Source: Cherax quadricarinatus | Lineage: Eukaryota > Arthropoda > Malacostraca > Decapoda > Parastacidae | NCBI RefSeq assembly: GCF_038502225.1 | Contig: NC_091369.1 | Location: 10,504,105-10,568,104, forward strand | Direction of reading: 5' to 3' | DNA length: 64,000 nucleotides | Part shown: in pieces, positions 43,187 through 53,490 of the stretch | Numbering within the stretch: the stretch's first letter is position 1 | How the letters are laid out: each line of letters starts with the position of its first letter | The notes under the pieces: model-generated | What the model saw: the letters and a program-made list of their open reading frames with translations, nothing else | Database searches by the model: none | Told to the model about the DNA's origin: nothing | Made by a program: the position numbers and the translations under genes

Positions 43187-46100
43187 TCAGAGTTTGTGGA
43201 GTAAATCAGTCGTTGTCAAGAAGTCAATGAGAGAGTCAGGATTAAAGGAGGGTCCATCAGCAAGAAGGGAAGGTAAAGAGAGAGTAGGAGAACGAAGACG
43301 ACGTTGGAGGTAAATTCTGCGTGCTCGTTGATAGAGAGGGCAGTCTAACAGAATGTGGCTAATCGATACTGGAACTTGACACTGCTCACAGAGAGGAACA
43401 GGGTGCCTCTCCATGAGATACCCATGAGTAAGACGAGTGTGGCCAATGCGAAGGCGGGAGAGAGTGGTCTCCCAACCTCGGCACTGATGACAAGAAGACG
43501 GCCAGTAACCTATGCTCGGTTTAATAGAATGAAGTTTGTTACCGAGCAGAGTTGACCAACGTTGTTGCCAACGGGTGCGAAGGTGGGTAGCTATTGCAGC
43601 AAAATAGTCCAGAAATGGAACACCTCGATAGGAAATTGGTAGGTCATATACTGCTGACCGCGCAGCAGTGTCTGCCTGTTCATTGCCCTGTACGTCGACA
43701 TGACCAGGGACCCAACAAAAAACAATATCTTTATGTTTGGTAGAGATACGGCGTAGCCAAAGTTGGATACGGAGAACTAGGGGATGAGATGTATCAAATT
43801 TTCGTATAGCCTGTAGAGCACTAAGGGAGTCTGAGACTACTACAAATGATGACACAGGCATAGATGCGATACGAATAAGTGCTGCAAGAATGGCATACAG
43901 TTCAGCAGTAAAAATGCTAGCTGAAGATAGTAAATGCCCTCGTACGACGCTGTCCGGAAACACTGCTGCGAATCCGACGCCGTCTGAAGACTTAGAGCCA
44001 TCTGTGTACACAGCGGTGGCATGAGAATGAGAGTGGAAGTGATCAAGAAAAAGAGAGCGGGAAGCCACCGTAGGCAGTTGAGCTTTCGAGCAAGGGAGTG
44101 AGAAAGAACAGACCCGAACAGCTGGAACTTCCCAGGGGGGTAGGGAAAAGTGAGATGCTACATGAACATATAAAGGTGGTAACTGAAGGGAAGACAAGAG
44201 TGAAAGTAGGCGAAGAGAAAAGGGACGGAGCAAACAGGGGCGGCGAACGAATAAAGAATGTCTACTAATATCGGTGACCATTCTATAAATGGAAGGATTG
44301 TGTAGATCGTGAGAGCGTACATAGTAACGAAGGCAATGGGCATCACGGCGATCAGACAAGGATGGAACATTTGCTTCTGTATAGAGGCTCTCAACAGGGG
44401 AAGAGCGAAAAGCACCAAGGCACAAACGTAAGCATTGGTGATGGATAGAGTTAAGGCTAGAGAGAGTAGCAGGAGAGGCCGCGGAATAAATCTGGTCACC
44501 ATAATCGAGTTTCGATAAAACGAGGGCTGAATGTAGGCGAAGCAGAGTTCGACGATCAGCTCCCCAGGAAAGATGAGCAAGGGTTTTAAGAAGGTTTAGC
44601 CGGCTGTGACAAGTTGCCTTCAGAGAGGTAATGTGAGGTTTCCAGGTTAACCGACGGTCAAAGAGAAGGCCTAGAAACCTGACTGTATCACGTTCGGGGA
44701 TACGGGAGCCATAGAGATACAAAGGATGATCGGAGATAACAGAGCGTCTAGTGAAAGTAATTTGGTGAGTTTTGGTACTTGAAAATTTAAACCCATGTGT
44801 GGTGGCCCAAGTGGAAACACGGTCGACCGCATGCTGGAGAGAAACTGCAATAAGGTGACAGTCAGCGCCTGCACAAGCAATAGCGAAGTCATCAACATAG
44901 AGTGATGACCAAATATTGGGTGGAAGAACAGAGGCCAAATCATTTATAGCAAGGAGAAAAAGTGTTGTGCTTAGAACACATCCCTGAGGGACACCTTCAG
45001 CTTGGACGAAGTCCGGGGAAAGAACATTATTGACTCGAACACGGAAATGTCTGTCAGTTAAAAAGTTCTTAAGGAAGGATGGTAGATTGCCTCGGAGGCC
45101 TAAGGAATGGGCCTGGGCCAAAATATTATACCTCCAAGTTGTGTCATATGCCTTCTCAAGGTCAAAAAATATGGCAATAACTGAGTGATTATTCGCAAAG
45201 GCATTACGAACATACGTATCCAAGCGTAGTAAGGGGTCTATGGTAGAACGACCCTTACGAAAGCCATATTGACTAGCGGAGAGACTGTTGTGAGTCTCTA
45301 AATACCACATTAAACGTCGATTTACGAGGCGTTCCATCACTTTGCAAACTGCACTTGTAAGAGCGATGGGGCGATAGTGGGAGGCATCATGTCCTGTAGT
45401 ACCCGGTTTGCGGAAAGGGAGAACAATGGCAGATTTCCACAGCTGGGGAAGAACTCCTTGTGCCCAAATAAGATTGAAGAGGTGTAAGAGGACTACAAGG
45501 GCTGACCGATGTAAATGTTGTAACATACGAATATGAATGTCATCAGGCCCAGCTGCCGATGATCGGCAAGCTGAGAGCGTTGCCTCCAGTTCTTGAAGTG
45601 TAAAAGGCACATTATACTGTTCTTCTCCGAGAGAAGAAAAGTCCAAGGGTACTAACTCTCTGGCAGACTTTGAGGAAAGAAACGAGGGGCATAGATGGAG
45701 CCCTCGGGAAATACGGACCAGATGTGTGCCAAGTTCAATGGCAACGTCGAGAGGGTTTGCTATATCAACACCAGTGACCCGTAGAACAGGAGCCGGGTCA
45801 GGAGAGTATTTACCACTCAATTTCCTCACTTTTTTCCAGACTGCACTCATAGAAGAAGCAGAGGTGATGGTGGAAACATAGTCTCGCCAACAAGTGCGTT
45901 TAGCTTCACGGATGACACGGCGAGCGATCGCACGCTTCTGCTTAAAATCAACAAGTCTCTCAGCGGTTCTATTGTACCGGTACCTGCCCCATGCAGCACG
46001 TTTCAAACGTACTGCACGAGCACAAGCAGGAGACCACCAAGGCACGCACTTCTGAGAATGCCTGCCTGAGGTTTGGGGTATAGAATGAGAAGCTGCGGTA

Positions 46101-46888
46101 TAAACTGATGTCGAGAAGATGTGTAGGAGCTCATCAATGGAGGATGAAGAAGGAACCTCACTAAAAGCAGTGAGGTGTGAGTAAAGATCCCAATTTGCCC
46201 GATCAAATTGCCAGCGAGGGCTACGGGAAGGTGGTGAATAGGAAGGAGAAGTAAGAATGATCGGAAAATGATCGCTGTCATGTAAGTCTGGTAGAACAGA
46301 CCAGGTGAAGTCTAGTGCAGTGGAGGAAGAGCAGACTGATAGATCGATGCAAGAGAGAGTATGAGTACGAGGATCAAAATGGGTGGGAGTACCCGTATTT
46401 AAAACATGGAGGGGGTGAGAGGCAAGAAAAGCCTCCAACTGAATGCCACGTGAGTCACAATGAGACCCCCCCCAGAGGAAATGGTGGGCATTAAAATCAC
46501 CAAGTAACAGAAGTGGTGGTGGTAAGGATGAAACAAGAAAGGCAAAGTCTGGGATAGAAAATGCTCGAGAAGGAGAGAGATATAAAGAACATATTGTAAA
46601 CCACTTATTCAAGTGGATACGGGCTGCAGTGTAATGCAGCGAGGTATGGACAAATAGTTGACAGTACGGAATATCATTGCGTAGAAGAAGGGCACTTTCA
46701 TTAAAGGTCCCATCTGAGAAAGGATCCGAAGAATACAATAAATTATAGCCTGAGATAGGTTGGAAAACAGCCGAGTGTAATTTTGGTTCTTGTAAGCAAG
46801 CACCAACAGGGGAAAACCTGGAAAGCAACATCTGAAGCTCACCCCGATTACCCCTGAGGCCGCGGATATTCCACTGTAAATAGGCCAT
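43187..46888 (-). CDS. LINE copy 2 ORF2: endonuclease, reverse transcriptase and RNase H
   Basis: A 1233-aa open frame. An apurinic-type endonuclease fold is at residues ~1-220 (WNIRGLRG, LQEPK, LLLGDFNAHH, DSDHFPI). The RT is at ~430-750 (YRPIALTS, SQYGFRKGRS, FDLEKAYD, GVPQGCVLS, YVDDFAIA, FLGLLFD). RNase H is at ~930-1070 (YTDGSKSSDGVGFA, TAELYAIL, VSDSLSALQAI, WVPGHVDVQGNEQAD), and a Cys/His motif is near the C terminus (CEQCQVPVSISH then LLDCP). All catalytic boxes look intact. It supplies target-primed reverse transcription for itself and probably for the SIDE copies that share its 3' tail. Confidence 0.95.
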   Translation of the reverse strand: MAYLQWNIRGLRGNRGELQMLLSRFSPVGACLQEPKLHSAVFQPISGYNLLYSSDPFSDGTFNESALLLRNDIPYCQLFVHTSLHYTAARIHLNKWFTICSLYLSPSRAFSIPDFAFLVSSLPPPLLLLGDFNAHHFLWGGSHCDSRGIQLEAFLASHPLHVLNTGTPTHFDPRTHTLSCIDLSVCSSSTALDFTWSVLPDLHDSDHFPIILTSPSYSPPSRSPRWQFDRANWDLYSHLTAFSEVPSSSSIDELLHIFSTSVYTAASHSIPQTSGRHSQKCVPWWSPACARAVRLKRAAWGRYRYNRTAERLVDFKQKRAIARRVIREAKRTCWRDYVSTITSASSMSAVWKKVRKLSGKYSPDPAPVLRVTGVDIANPLDVAIELGTHLVRISRGLHLCPSFLSSKSARELVPLDFSSLGEEQYNVPFTLQELEATLSACRSSAAGPDDIHIRMLQHLHRSALVVLLHLFNLIWAQGVLPQLWKSAIVLPFRKPGTTGHDASHYRPIALTSAVCKVMERLVNRRLMWYLETHNSLSASQYGFRKGRSTIDPLLRLDTYVRNAFANNHSVIAIFFDLEKAYDTTWRYNILAQAHSLGLRGNLPSFLKNFLTDRHFRVRVNNVLSPDFVQAEGVPQGCVLSTTLFLLAINDLASVLPPNIWSSLYVDDFAIACAGADCHLIAVSLQHAVDRVSTWATTHGFKFSSTKTHQITFTRRSVISDHPLYLYGSRIPERDTVRFLGLLFDRRLTWKPHITSLKATCHSRLNLLKTLAHLSWGADRRTLLRLHSALVLSKLDYGDQIYSAASPATLSSLNSIHHQCLRLCLGAFRSSPVESLYTEANVPSLSDRRDAHCLRYYVRSHDLHNPSIYRMVTDISRHSLFVRRPCLLRPFSLRLLSLLSSLQLPPLYVHVASHFSLPPWEVPAVRVCSFSLPCSKAQLPTVASRSLFLDHFHSHSHATAVYTDGSKSSDGVGFAAVFPDSVVRGHLLSSASIFTAELYAILAALIRIASMPVSSFVVVSDSLSALQAIRKFDTSHPLVLRIQLWLRRISTKHKDIVFCWVPGHVDVQGNEQADTAARSAVYDLPISYRGVPFLDYFAAIATHLRTRWQQRWSTLLGNKLHSIKPSIGYWPSSCHQCRGWETTLSRLRIGHTRLTHGYLMERHPVPLCEQCQVPVSISHILLDCPLYQRARRIYLQRRLRSPTLSLPSLLADGPSFNPDSLIDFLTTTDLLHKL

Positions 46889-46932
46889 GATTGGCGATGA
46901 AGAAAATATCAGGAATCTGTAGGTAAAGGCAC

Positions 46933-48867
46933 CTACGGACTAGAGGGGTTAGAAAAGTCAACGTGTGGTGGCATTGGAAGATGTTCAAGTAGCGAAGGAA
47001 CGGAGCGTTGCGAAGAATGGGGTTGTGAAGATGGAGGAGAGGGAAGAGAAGGAACAGGAAGTGAATCAGTGTCCATTGAAGGTTTAGTCTCTGCAATATA
47101 TTCTGAAATGGCTTCAAGTGTTTCTGAATTCAAAGATGTATGGGAAACCATATTGGAGATAGGAGGAGGAGGGTGAGTAAAGATTGGGACAGTAATGGAC
47201 TGTACCAAAGTAGAGGGGGAGGGAAAAGTGTAAGGGACTGGAGATGAAGTGTGGGGGGGGACAGAAGAGGTAGAAACCTGGGAGGTGACAGAAGAGGGAG
47301 AAACTTGGGAGGGGACGGGGGTGGAAGGCATAGTACGAGGAGGAGGGTGAATCTCCACACTTGTAATAGAGCCAGAGAGAGGGGAAGAACTAGGTACAGA
47401 GACTGGAAAGGTAACGTGTGGAGGTGGAAGAAGGGAAGGAAGGGGCAAAGAAGATTTGAGCAATGTGGATTTTTTGGACTTCTGAGTAGAGGGGCGATTG
47501 GTATTAGGTGTCGTACGAGGTCTTGTCGATACTGGGGCTTGTGAGGAAGGACGCGAAGATGCGAGAACAGACTGAGTTGTAGTCGGGACGTCAGAGCCAA
47601 GGACAGCAAAAGGATTAGATGCCGTAATGGCTATGGGAGGGGTAACAACAGAGGAGGCTGCAGAAGATGGGACCCCAGAAGTGGGGGGATGTTTGGAAAC
47701 ACGAGAATAAGAAACACGGGGTAGTCTCCCTTGGAGGCGGAGATGAGTAACTGCCATAGCATAAGGGAGACCTTCTGCCTCTTTGAGGCAACGGATTTCA
47801 CGTTCATTTAAGTAGACCTGGCAACGGCGGGAGTACGAAGGGTGAGCTTCATTACAATTAAGGCAAGATGGAGGTTGACTGCAAGATGTATTAGAATGGT
47901 TGTCGGCACCACAGACTGGGCATTCGGCCATAGATCTGCAATATTTCGCTGGGTGACCAAAACGCCAGCAATTTCTACATTGTTGCGGTGTAGGTATCAC
48001 CTTTCGAACTTGTAACCGATGTCCCGCGACATATACAGAGGACGGGAGTTCTCGGCTGTCAAAAGTTAAACGAGCCACATTGCAAGGGTAACGTCTCCGC
48101 CCCCGGGCAGGAAGGACATAAGTGTCTACTTTGAGGATTGGGAGATCCTGGAGTTCCAGCTGTTCAAAAATGTCATTGCCACATGACTGGAAATTCTGTT
48201 GGACTATGGTATGGGGCAGAATGACAGTACCACTACAAGAATTGAGAGAAAGATGTTTTTCAATAGTGATAGGAGTAGTATCGATATTCGAAAGGAGAGA
48301 AAGATCATGAGCTTGGGTAGCATTCTGGACAGTGACGATGCGCGTACCGCTCTTGAGAGCGTGAAATGAAATATCTCTGCCAACATGACGCAGGAGCGCT
48401 TTGGCAATACTATGGTCAGAAAGGTAGGCAGAAGAAGAAGTTGGTCTTAAAGTAAAGAATTTAGTCCATTGTGTGGTCCGAAATTGAGCGTGGAGAGGGA
48501 GTGCTTGACGTGTCGGTCGTTTCCGAGTAGAATGGGAAGGTAACGACGGAGCATCATCAGGAGATTGACGTTGGCGTTTAGGAGTAGGACCGGAGTTGGT
48601 CCGGCATGAAATGGGTGGGCGATTCGAAAATTGCCGTACCGTAGAGGGAGAAGCCGGAAGCATAGTCAAAGGAGAGCGGAGTTCAGACAAATCGAAGGAG
48701 TCAGTCGAAGCCCCGGTACCTGAAGCGGGTGAGGAAACAGCACCAGCAAGAGGTACAGGGGCATCAGGAGTGTCCGAAGAGTGGTCTAAACACAAGGCAG
48801 GGTCAGAATGGGGTGCGGTATCAAGAAGGGGCCCGGGGGTAGTGGTTTCATGGACTAGGGCTGCCAT
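46933..48867 (-). CDS. LINE copy 2 ORF1: Gag-like protein with zinc knuckles
   Basis: About 644 aa, start MAALVHETTT. It has the same three zinc-knuckle motifs as copy 1 and only a few substitutions, for example Ala/Thr near the middle of the Ser/Thr/Pro-rich region. It is preceded by the A/G-rich end of the 5' UTR and followed after 44 nt by ORF2. Expected role: RNA binding and RNP formation. Confidence 0.88.
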   Translation of the reverse strand: MAALVHETTTPGPLLDTAPHSDPALCLDHSSDTPDAPVPLAGAVSSPASGTGASTDSFDLSELRSPLTMLPASPSTVRQFSNRPPISCRTNSGPTPKRQRQSPDDAPSLPSHSTRKRPTRQALPLHAQFRTTQWTKFFTLRPTSSSAYLSDHSIAKALLRHVGRDISFHALKSGTRIVTVQNATQAHDLSLLSNIDTTPITIEKHLSLNSCSGTVILPHTIVQQNFQSCGNDIFEQLELQDLPILKVDTYVLPARGRRRYPCNVARLTFDSRELPSSVYVAGHRLQVRKVIPTPQQCRNCWRFGHPAKYCRSMAECPVCGADNHSNTSCSQPPSCLNCNEAHPSYSRRCQVYLNEREIRCLKEAEGLPYAMAVTHLRLQGRLPRVSYSRVSKHPPTSGVPSSAASSVVTPPIAITASNPFAVLGSDVPTTTQSVLASSRPSSQAPVSTRPRTTPNTNRPSTQKSKKSTLLKSSLPLPSLLPPPHVTFPVSVPSSSPLSGSITSVEIHPPPRTMPSTPVPSQVSPSSVTSQVSTSSVPPHTSSPVPYTFPSPSTLVQSITVPIFTHPPPPISNMVSHTSLNSETLEAISEYIAETKPSMDTDSLPVPSLPSPPSSQPHSSQRSVPSLLEHLPMPPHVDFSNPSSP

Positions 48868-49605
48868 GGTTAGGTTACTCCTTTGCTTTTTGTTTTTAAG
48901 AAAAAAAAAGAAAGAAGAAAAGAAAATAAAAACAAAAAAAAGAATAAAAAAAAGGGGGGAGCGGGGAGGAATAGTTCCCAGGAGGAATGAAAGGGCCGGA
49001 AATCTCCCTCCGCGCCCAAGAGGACTCGACACCGCTAGTAGCGCAGATGCAGCATGGAACCCGTGCCATACCCTACCCTTCATGCCAGTAAACCAGCAAT
49101 CCGGGATAGCAACCTCACATCTGCCGAGCTACCTCGGTGGACAAAAGAGAGGGCGGCCGGATATCCGCCACAAAGCATACCTCCTTCAGCCACCACCCCC
49201 GGAATCCGAAAGGTGGCTTCCAGAGATACACCCGTCGCCCAAAAGACACCCAAAGCTACTCCGGGATACCGGAGAGGGATCGGGACATCCCTAGGCAATC
49301 CAGATTCCACGGCAAACTACGCCACCGCCAAGAAACCTCAACGGAATGGGATCGACCCCGGTGTCCTTTCCCCTACCTAGGAACTAGCGCGCCTGTGGGA
49401 GAAATCACGAAGGCTAAAAAGAGGAAGGGCAAAAGGGAGGGGTGAGGAGGAGGAGGAGGAATGGAAAAAGGGGAGGATGGGGAGGATGGGATAGGGGAGG
49501 GGAGAATGGGGGGTAATTAGGTTCGGTCTGAGGAAGAAGACCGACAGGGCTAATTCCTCAGACCAAGAGCCTCTTCACCACGCCAAGGAGCCCCCCTTGA
49601 AGAGG

Positions 49606-49617
49606 ACACAGTATATA
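49606..49617. repeat. Target-site duplication, LINE copy 2, right
   Basis: ACACAGTATATA, immediately followed by continuation of the 39-bp minisatellite (ACATTCCAGCAG). Confidence 0.9.
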
Positions 49618-49936
49618 ACATTCCAGCAGATACTGGAGTGTCTTACACAGTATATAACATTCCAGCAGATACTGGAGTGTCTTACACAGTATACAACATT
49701 CCAGCAGATACTGGAGTGTCTTACACAGTATAAAACATTCCAGCAGGTACTGGAGTGTCTTACACAGTATACAACATTCCAGCAGATACTGGAGTGTCTT
49801 ACACAGTATATAACATTCCAGCAGATACTGGAGTGTCTTACACAGTATATAACATTCCAGCAGATACTGGAGTGTCTTACACAGTATATAACATTCCAGC
49901 AGGTACTGGAGTGTCTTACACAGTATATAACATTCC
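49618..49936. repeat. 39-bp minisatellite, right of LINE copy 2
   Basis: Eight units of the same repeat; most here carry CAGATACTGG instead of CAGGTACTGG. Confidence 0.93.
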
Positions 49937-49960
49937 ATAAGTATGTTTTTCTTAGTACTA

Positions 49961-49963
<3 letters not shown>

Positions 49964-50041
<78 letters not shown>
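49964..50041. repeat. (GA)n microsatellite
   Basis: About 39 GA units; others at 29806-29857 and 59319-59382. Confidence 0.95.
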
Positions 50042-50044
<3 letters not shown>

Positions 50045-50099
50045 AGTTCTACCATGCAGCCTAGTGGAAGTACATAATACAATTTAACAGAAGGTAGGA

Positions 50100-50190
50100 A
50101 TTATTATTAAAGATTCGCCCGTATTTTCCCGGCCCGGGCCTTTTCGAAGTGGTGGCCCGGCCTTGAAGGTAGGAAGAAATATCTTAACCA

Positions 50191-50262
<72 letters not shown>
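50100..50262. repeat. GC-rich repeat followed by (CAG)n
   Basis: TTTTCCCGGCCCGGGCCTTT and GGTGGCCCGGCC precede about 22 CAG triplets (50196-50262). In one frame this encodes poly-Ala; no gene context supports coding. Confidence 0.6.
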
Positions 50263-50265
<3 letters not shown>

Positions 50266-50424
50266 CATCTCAGTGGAAATTAAGTTTTTGTTCCACACTT
50301 TGAGATGAAAACATCAAAGGAATTATAATAAAAATAACGTAAGAGAGGATGATAATCACTCGAGAAAGAGAGTGGCCCCCAAAAAAATGATTAAGGAAAG
50401 CGGAAATTTTGGTACCTAACTAGT

Positions 50425-50530
50425 TTTCAGGGGGAGGTGACCCCCAGGATTTTAACACTGGGTACCTGGAGTCTACCTGGAAGGAGATGAGGGGGTCAAC
50501 GCCCCCGCGGCCCGGTCCATGACGTTTATG
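50425..50530. repeat. Dispersed repeat family C fragment
   Basis: GTACCTGGAGTCTACCTGGA then CAACGCCCCCGCGGCCCGGT. Confidence 0.45.
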
Positions 50531-50747
50531 TGTTGTCTTTATAACTGAAGTTAGAAAAGAGGTTTATTGCTGATTTACAATAAAATTTGGTTAAGTTTGA
50601 AGCCTATTAACCGCATCACTCACGTGTTTTTAAGAACAATACAAATTAATATGTTATAAAATAAAAAATATTATTACTATTATTTTAAATAAGCAAAATA
50701 TATCTCAACAAGCGTAGAAAATATTAATGAGGCGTGAATGAGCACAT

Positions 50748-52525
50748 AGGCTCCCTCCCTCCCTCTGCCAGGCTCCCTCCCTCCCTCTGCTAGGCTCCCT
50801 CCCTCCCTCTGCCAGGCTCCCTCCCTCCCTCTGCTAGGCTCCCTCCCTCCCTCTGCTAGGCTCCCTCCCTCCTGCCAGGCTCCCTACCTCCCTCTGCTAG
50901 GCTCCCTTCCTCTGCTAGGCTCCCTCCCTCTGCTAGGCTCCCTCCCTCCCTCTGCTAGACTCCCTCCCTCCCTCTGCTATTCTCCCTCCCTCCCTCTGCT
51001 AGTCTCCGTCCCTCCCTCTGCTAGGCTCCCTCCCTCTGCTAGACTCCCTCTGCTAGGCTCCGTCCCTCCCTCTGCTGGGCTCCGTCCCTCCCTCTGCTAG
51101 GCTCCGTCCCTCCCTCTGCTAGGCTCCGTCCCTCCCTCTGCTAGGCTCCCTCCCTCCTGCTAGGCTCCGTCCCTCCCTCCTGCTAGGCTCCCTCCTTCTG
51201 CTAGGCTCCCTCCCTCCCTCTGCTAGGCTCCCTCCCTCCCTCTTCTAGGCTCTCTCCCTCCCTCTGGTAGGTTCCCCTCCCTCTGCTAGACTCCCTCCCT
51301 CACTCTTGCTAGGCTACCTCCCTCCTGCTAGGCTCCCCCCTCCTGCTAGGCTCCCTCTCACACTTCTGCTAGGCTCCCTTCCCTCCCTCTGCTAGGCTCC
51401 CCCCTCCTGCTAGGCTCCCTCCCTCCTTCTGCTAGGCTCCCTTCCTCTGCTAGACTCCCACCCTCACTGCTAGGCTCCCTTCCTCTGCTAGGCTCCCTCC
51501 CTCCTGCTAGGCTCCCTTCCTCTGCTAGACTCCCTCCCTCTGCTAGGCTCCCTCCCTCCTGCTAGGCTCCCTCCCTCTGCTAGGCTCCCTCCCTCTGCTA
51601 GACTCTGCTATTCTCCCTCCCTCCCTCGGCTAGTCTCCGTCCCTCCCTCTGCTAGACTCCCTCTGCTAGGCTCCGTCCCTCCCTCTGCTAGGTTCCGTCC
51701 CTCCCTCTGCTAGGCTCCCTCCCTCTGCTAGGCTCCGTCCCTCCCTCTGCTGGGCTCCGTCCCTCCCTCTGCTAGGCTCCCTCCCCCCTGCTAGGCTCCC
51801 TCCCTCTGCTAGGCTCCCTCCCTCTGCTAGACTCTCTCCCTCTCTCTGCTAGGCTCCGTCCCTCCCTCTGGTAGGTTCCCTCCCTCTGCTAGACTCCCTC
51901 CCTCACTCTGCTAGGCTCCTTCCCTCCCTTTTCTAGGCTCCCTCTCACACTCTGCAAGGCTCCCTCCCTCACTCTGCTAGGATCCCTCCCTCTGCTAGGC
52001 TCCCTCCCTCCCTCTGCTAGACTCCCTCACTCTGCTAGGCTCCGTCCCTCCCTCTGCTAGGCTCCCTCCTTCACTCTGCTAGGCTCCCTTCCTCTGCTAG
52101 GCTCCCTCCCTCTGCTAGGTTCCCTTCCTCTGCTAGGCTCCCTCCCTCTGCCAGGCTCCCTCCTGCTAGGCTCCCTCCCTCTGCTAGGCTCCCTCCCTCC
52201 CTCTGCTAGATTCATTCCCTCCCTCTGCTAGATTCATTCCCTCCCTCTGCTAGACCCCTCCATCCATCTATTAAACTCCCTCCCTCTGCTAGGCTCCCTC
52301 CCTCCCTCTGCTAGATTCATTCCCTCCCTCTGCTAGACCCCTCCATCCATCTACTAGGCTCCCTCCCTCCCTCTGCTAGATTCCTTCCCCCCCTCTGCTA
52401 GACCCCTCCATCCATCTACTAGACTCCCTCCCTCTGCTAGGCTCCCTCCCTCCCTCTGCTAGATTCCTTCCCCCCCTCTGCTAGACCCCTCCATCCATCT
52501 ACTAGACTCCCTCCCTCCCTCTCTC
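50748..52525. repeat. ~1.8-kb CT-rich minisatellite
   Basis: Units of 15-25 bp built on CTCCCTCCCTCCCTCTGCTA with many length variants. Confidence 0.93.
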
Positions 52526-52544
52526 TCTGCAGTTGGTGTCCCCA

Positions 52545-52760
52545 CAGCCTTGATACACCCATCATACACACTCCTACGTCACTCAAAAACCCACATTTCA
52601 GCATGAGAATGACATTAATATCAGTGATAATGGGCTCGTCCTTCCTCGGGTCTTGCTGAATGTACCACCTTCCCGGACGACCCTTGATTACTTTAATCAC
52701 CGTCTCCACTAAACCATGAGTAGACGAGACAGGACCTGCTTCTGGCATGGTCAGGTGCTA
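52545..52760 (-). other. Short open frame of unknown nature
   Basis: From an ATG at 52748 the minus strand is open through a charged, non-repetitive stretch (KGRPGRWYIQQDPRKDEP, ITDINVILMLKCG) before it enters the CT-rich minisatellite. The composition looks protein-like. No family was recognised and no convincing donor was found at its end. It may be a remnant of a mobile element or an exon of an unknown gene. Confidence 0.25.
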
Positions 52761-52770
52761 CGGTGGGAAG

Positions 52771-52904
52771 GTAAATACAGGGTATTTCACTCGTAGAAGA
52801 CCCCGAGTTAGTAGTCCTGTAGTTGCAACTGTCTTATTGGTACATTACATCTATAGTAAACGATAACTCGGGGCCTCCTACGAGTGGAACACCCTGTATT
52901 AGTT
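52771..52904. mobile_element. Short MITE-like palindrome
   Basis: ACAGGGTATTTCACTCGTAG at 52777 is inverted as CTACGAGTGGAACACCCTGT ending near 52897. Arms of about 38 bp with mismatches. Tc1/mariner-like end composition; superfamily not proven. Confidence 0.6.
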
Positions 52905-53169
52905 ACCTTACCACACTGCGTGGTAAGGTAATTAATACAGGAGCTTTGTCAAGCCGTTACAAACAAAACAGGGACACAAAGAGACATATATATGTACAGA
53001 GTGAGGTACAAAACATAAAATAATCATTGTAGGTAGTAGTAGAAGTTCTGGTGGTAGTAGTAGTAGTCTTTGTGGTAGTAGTAGTAGTCTTTGTGGTAGT
53101 AGTAGTAGTCCTTGTGGTGGTAATAGTAGTCCTTGTGGTGGTAATAGTTGTAGCAATGTGATGGAGGGG

Positions 53170-53490
53170 TTTATTGCTTTAAGGAGAATTCTTGCCAATA
53201 TTCATAGATGATGAAGCTGCCTTTATTATGTGTTAGTAATAGTGATTAATGATGCTTCAAAGCATTTACGTCTACAGACATTGGGTTCTTTGATCTCTAG
53301 GCGGGCGTCGCTAAATTTCATTAGGTGGTTGGCGGAATTCCGGGGTTGTACGCAGGCATTGTTCAAATTATCGTTCCTACATGTATTAAAGTGTTCACCG
53401 AGACGTGTTTCAAGTTTTCTTGCTGTTTCACCTACGTATATTCTGTCACAACCTCCACAAGGGGGATATAGACTCCTGCGCTGATTGGAT
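53170..53490 (-). pseudogene. Penelope-like element: GIY-YIG fragment, inverted
   Basis: The minus strand reads CGGCDRIYVGETARKLETRL then GEHFNTCRNDN, a GIY-YIG endonuclease domain typical of Penelope-like elements. Head-to-head with the plus-strand RT that follows. Frame decays downstream. Confidence 0.75.

Larger units (their letters stand above)
42982..49605 (-). mobile_element. Full-length I-like non-LTR retrotransposon, copy 2 (intact ORFs)
   Basis: A 6624-bp element flanked by the 12-bp target-site duplication ACACAGTATATA at 42970-42981 and 49606-49617, inside a 39-bp minisatellite whose units lie on both sides. It has the same structure as copy 1, and both ORFs are uninterrupted. It ends in a TTATTATTATTATAATC tail (plus-strand reading) that is shared with many short dispersed insertions in the window. 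Near-identity to copy 1, clean duplications and open ORFs point to recent, possibly ongoing, retrotransposition of the family. Confidence 0.95.

Noticed and set aside
47130..47609. Additional ORFs inside the LINEs (for example 159 aa, 140 aa, 97 aa)
   Set aside because: Shadow frames of ORF1 and ORF2; identical in both copies only because the copies are near-identical.
50196..50298. Poly-Ala protein from (CAG)n
   Set aside because: Microsatellite translation without gene context.
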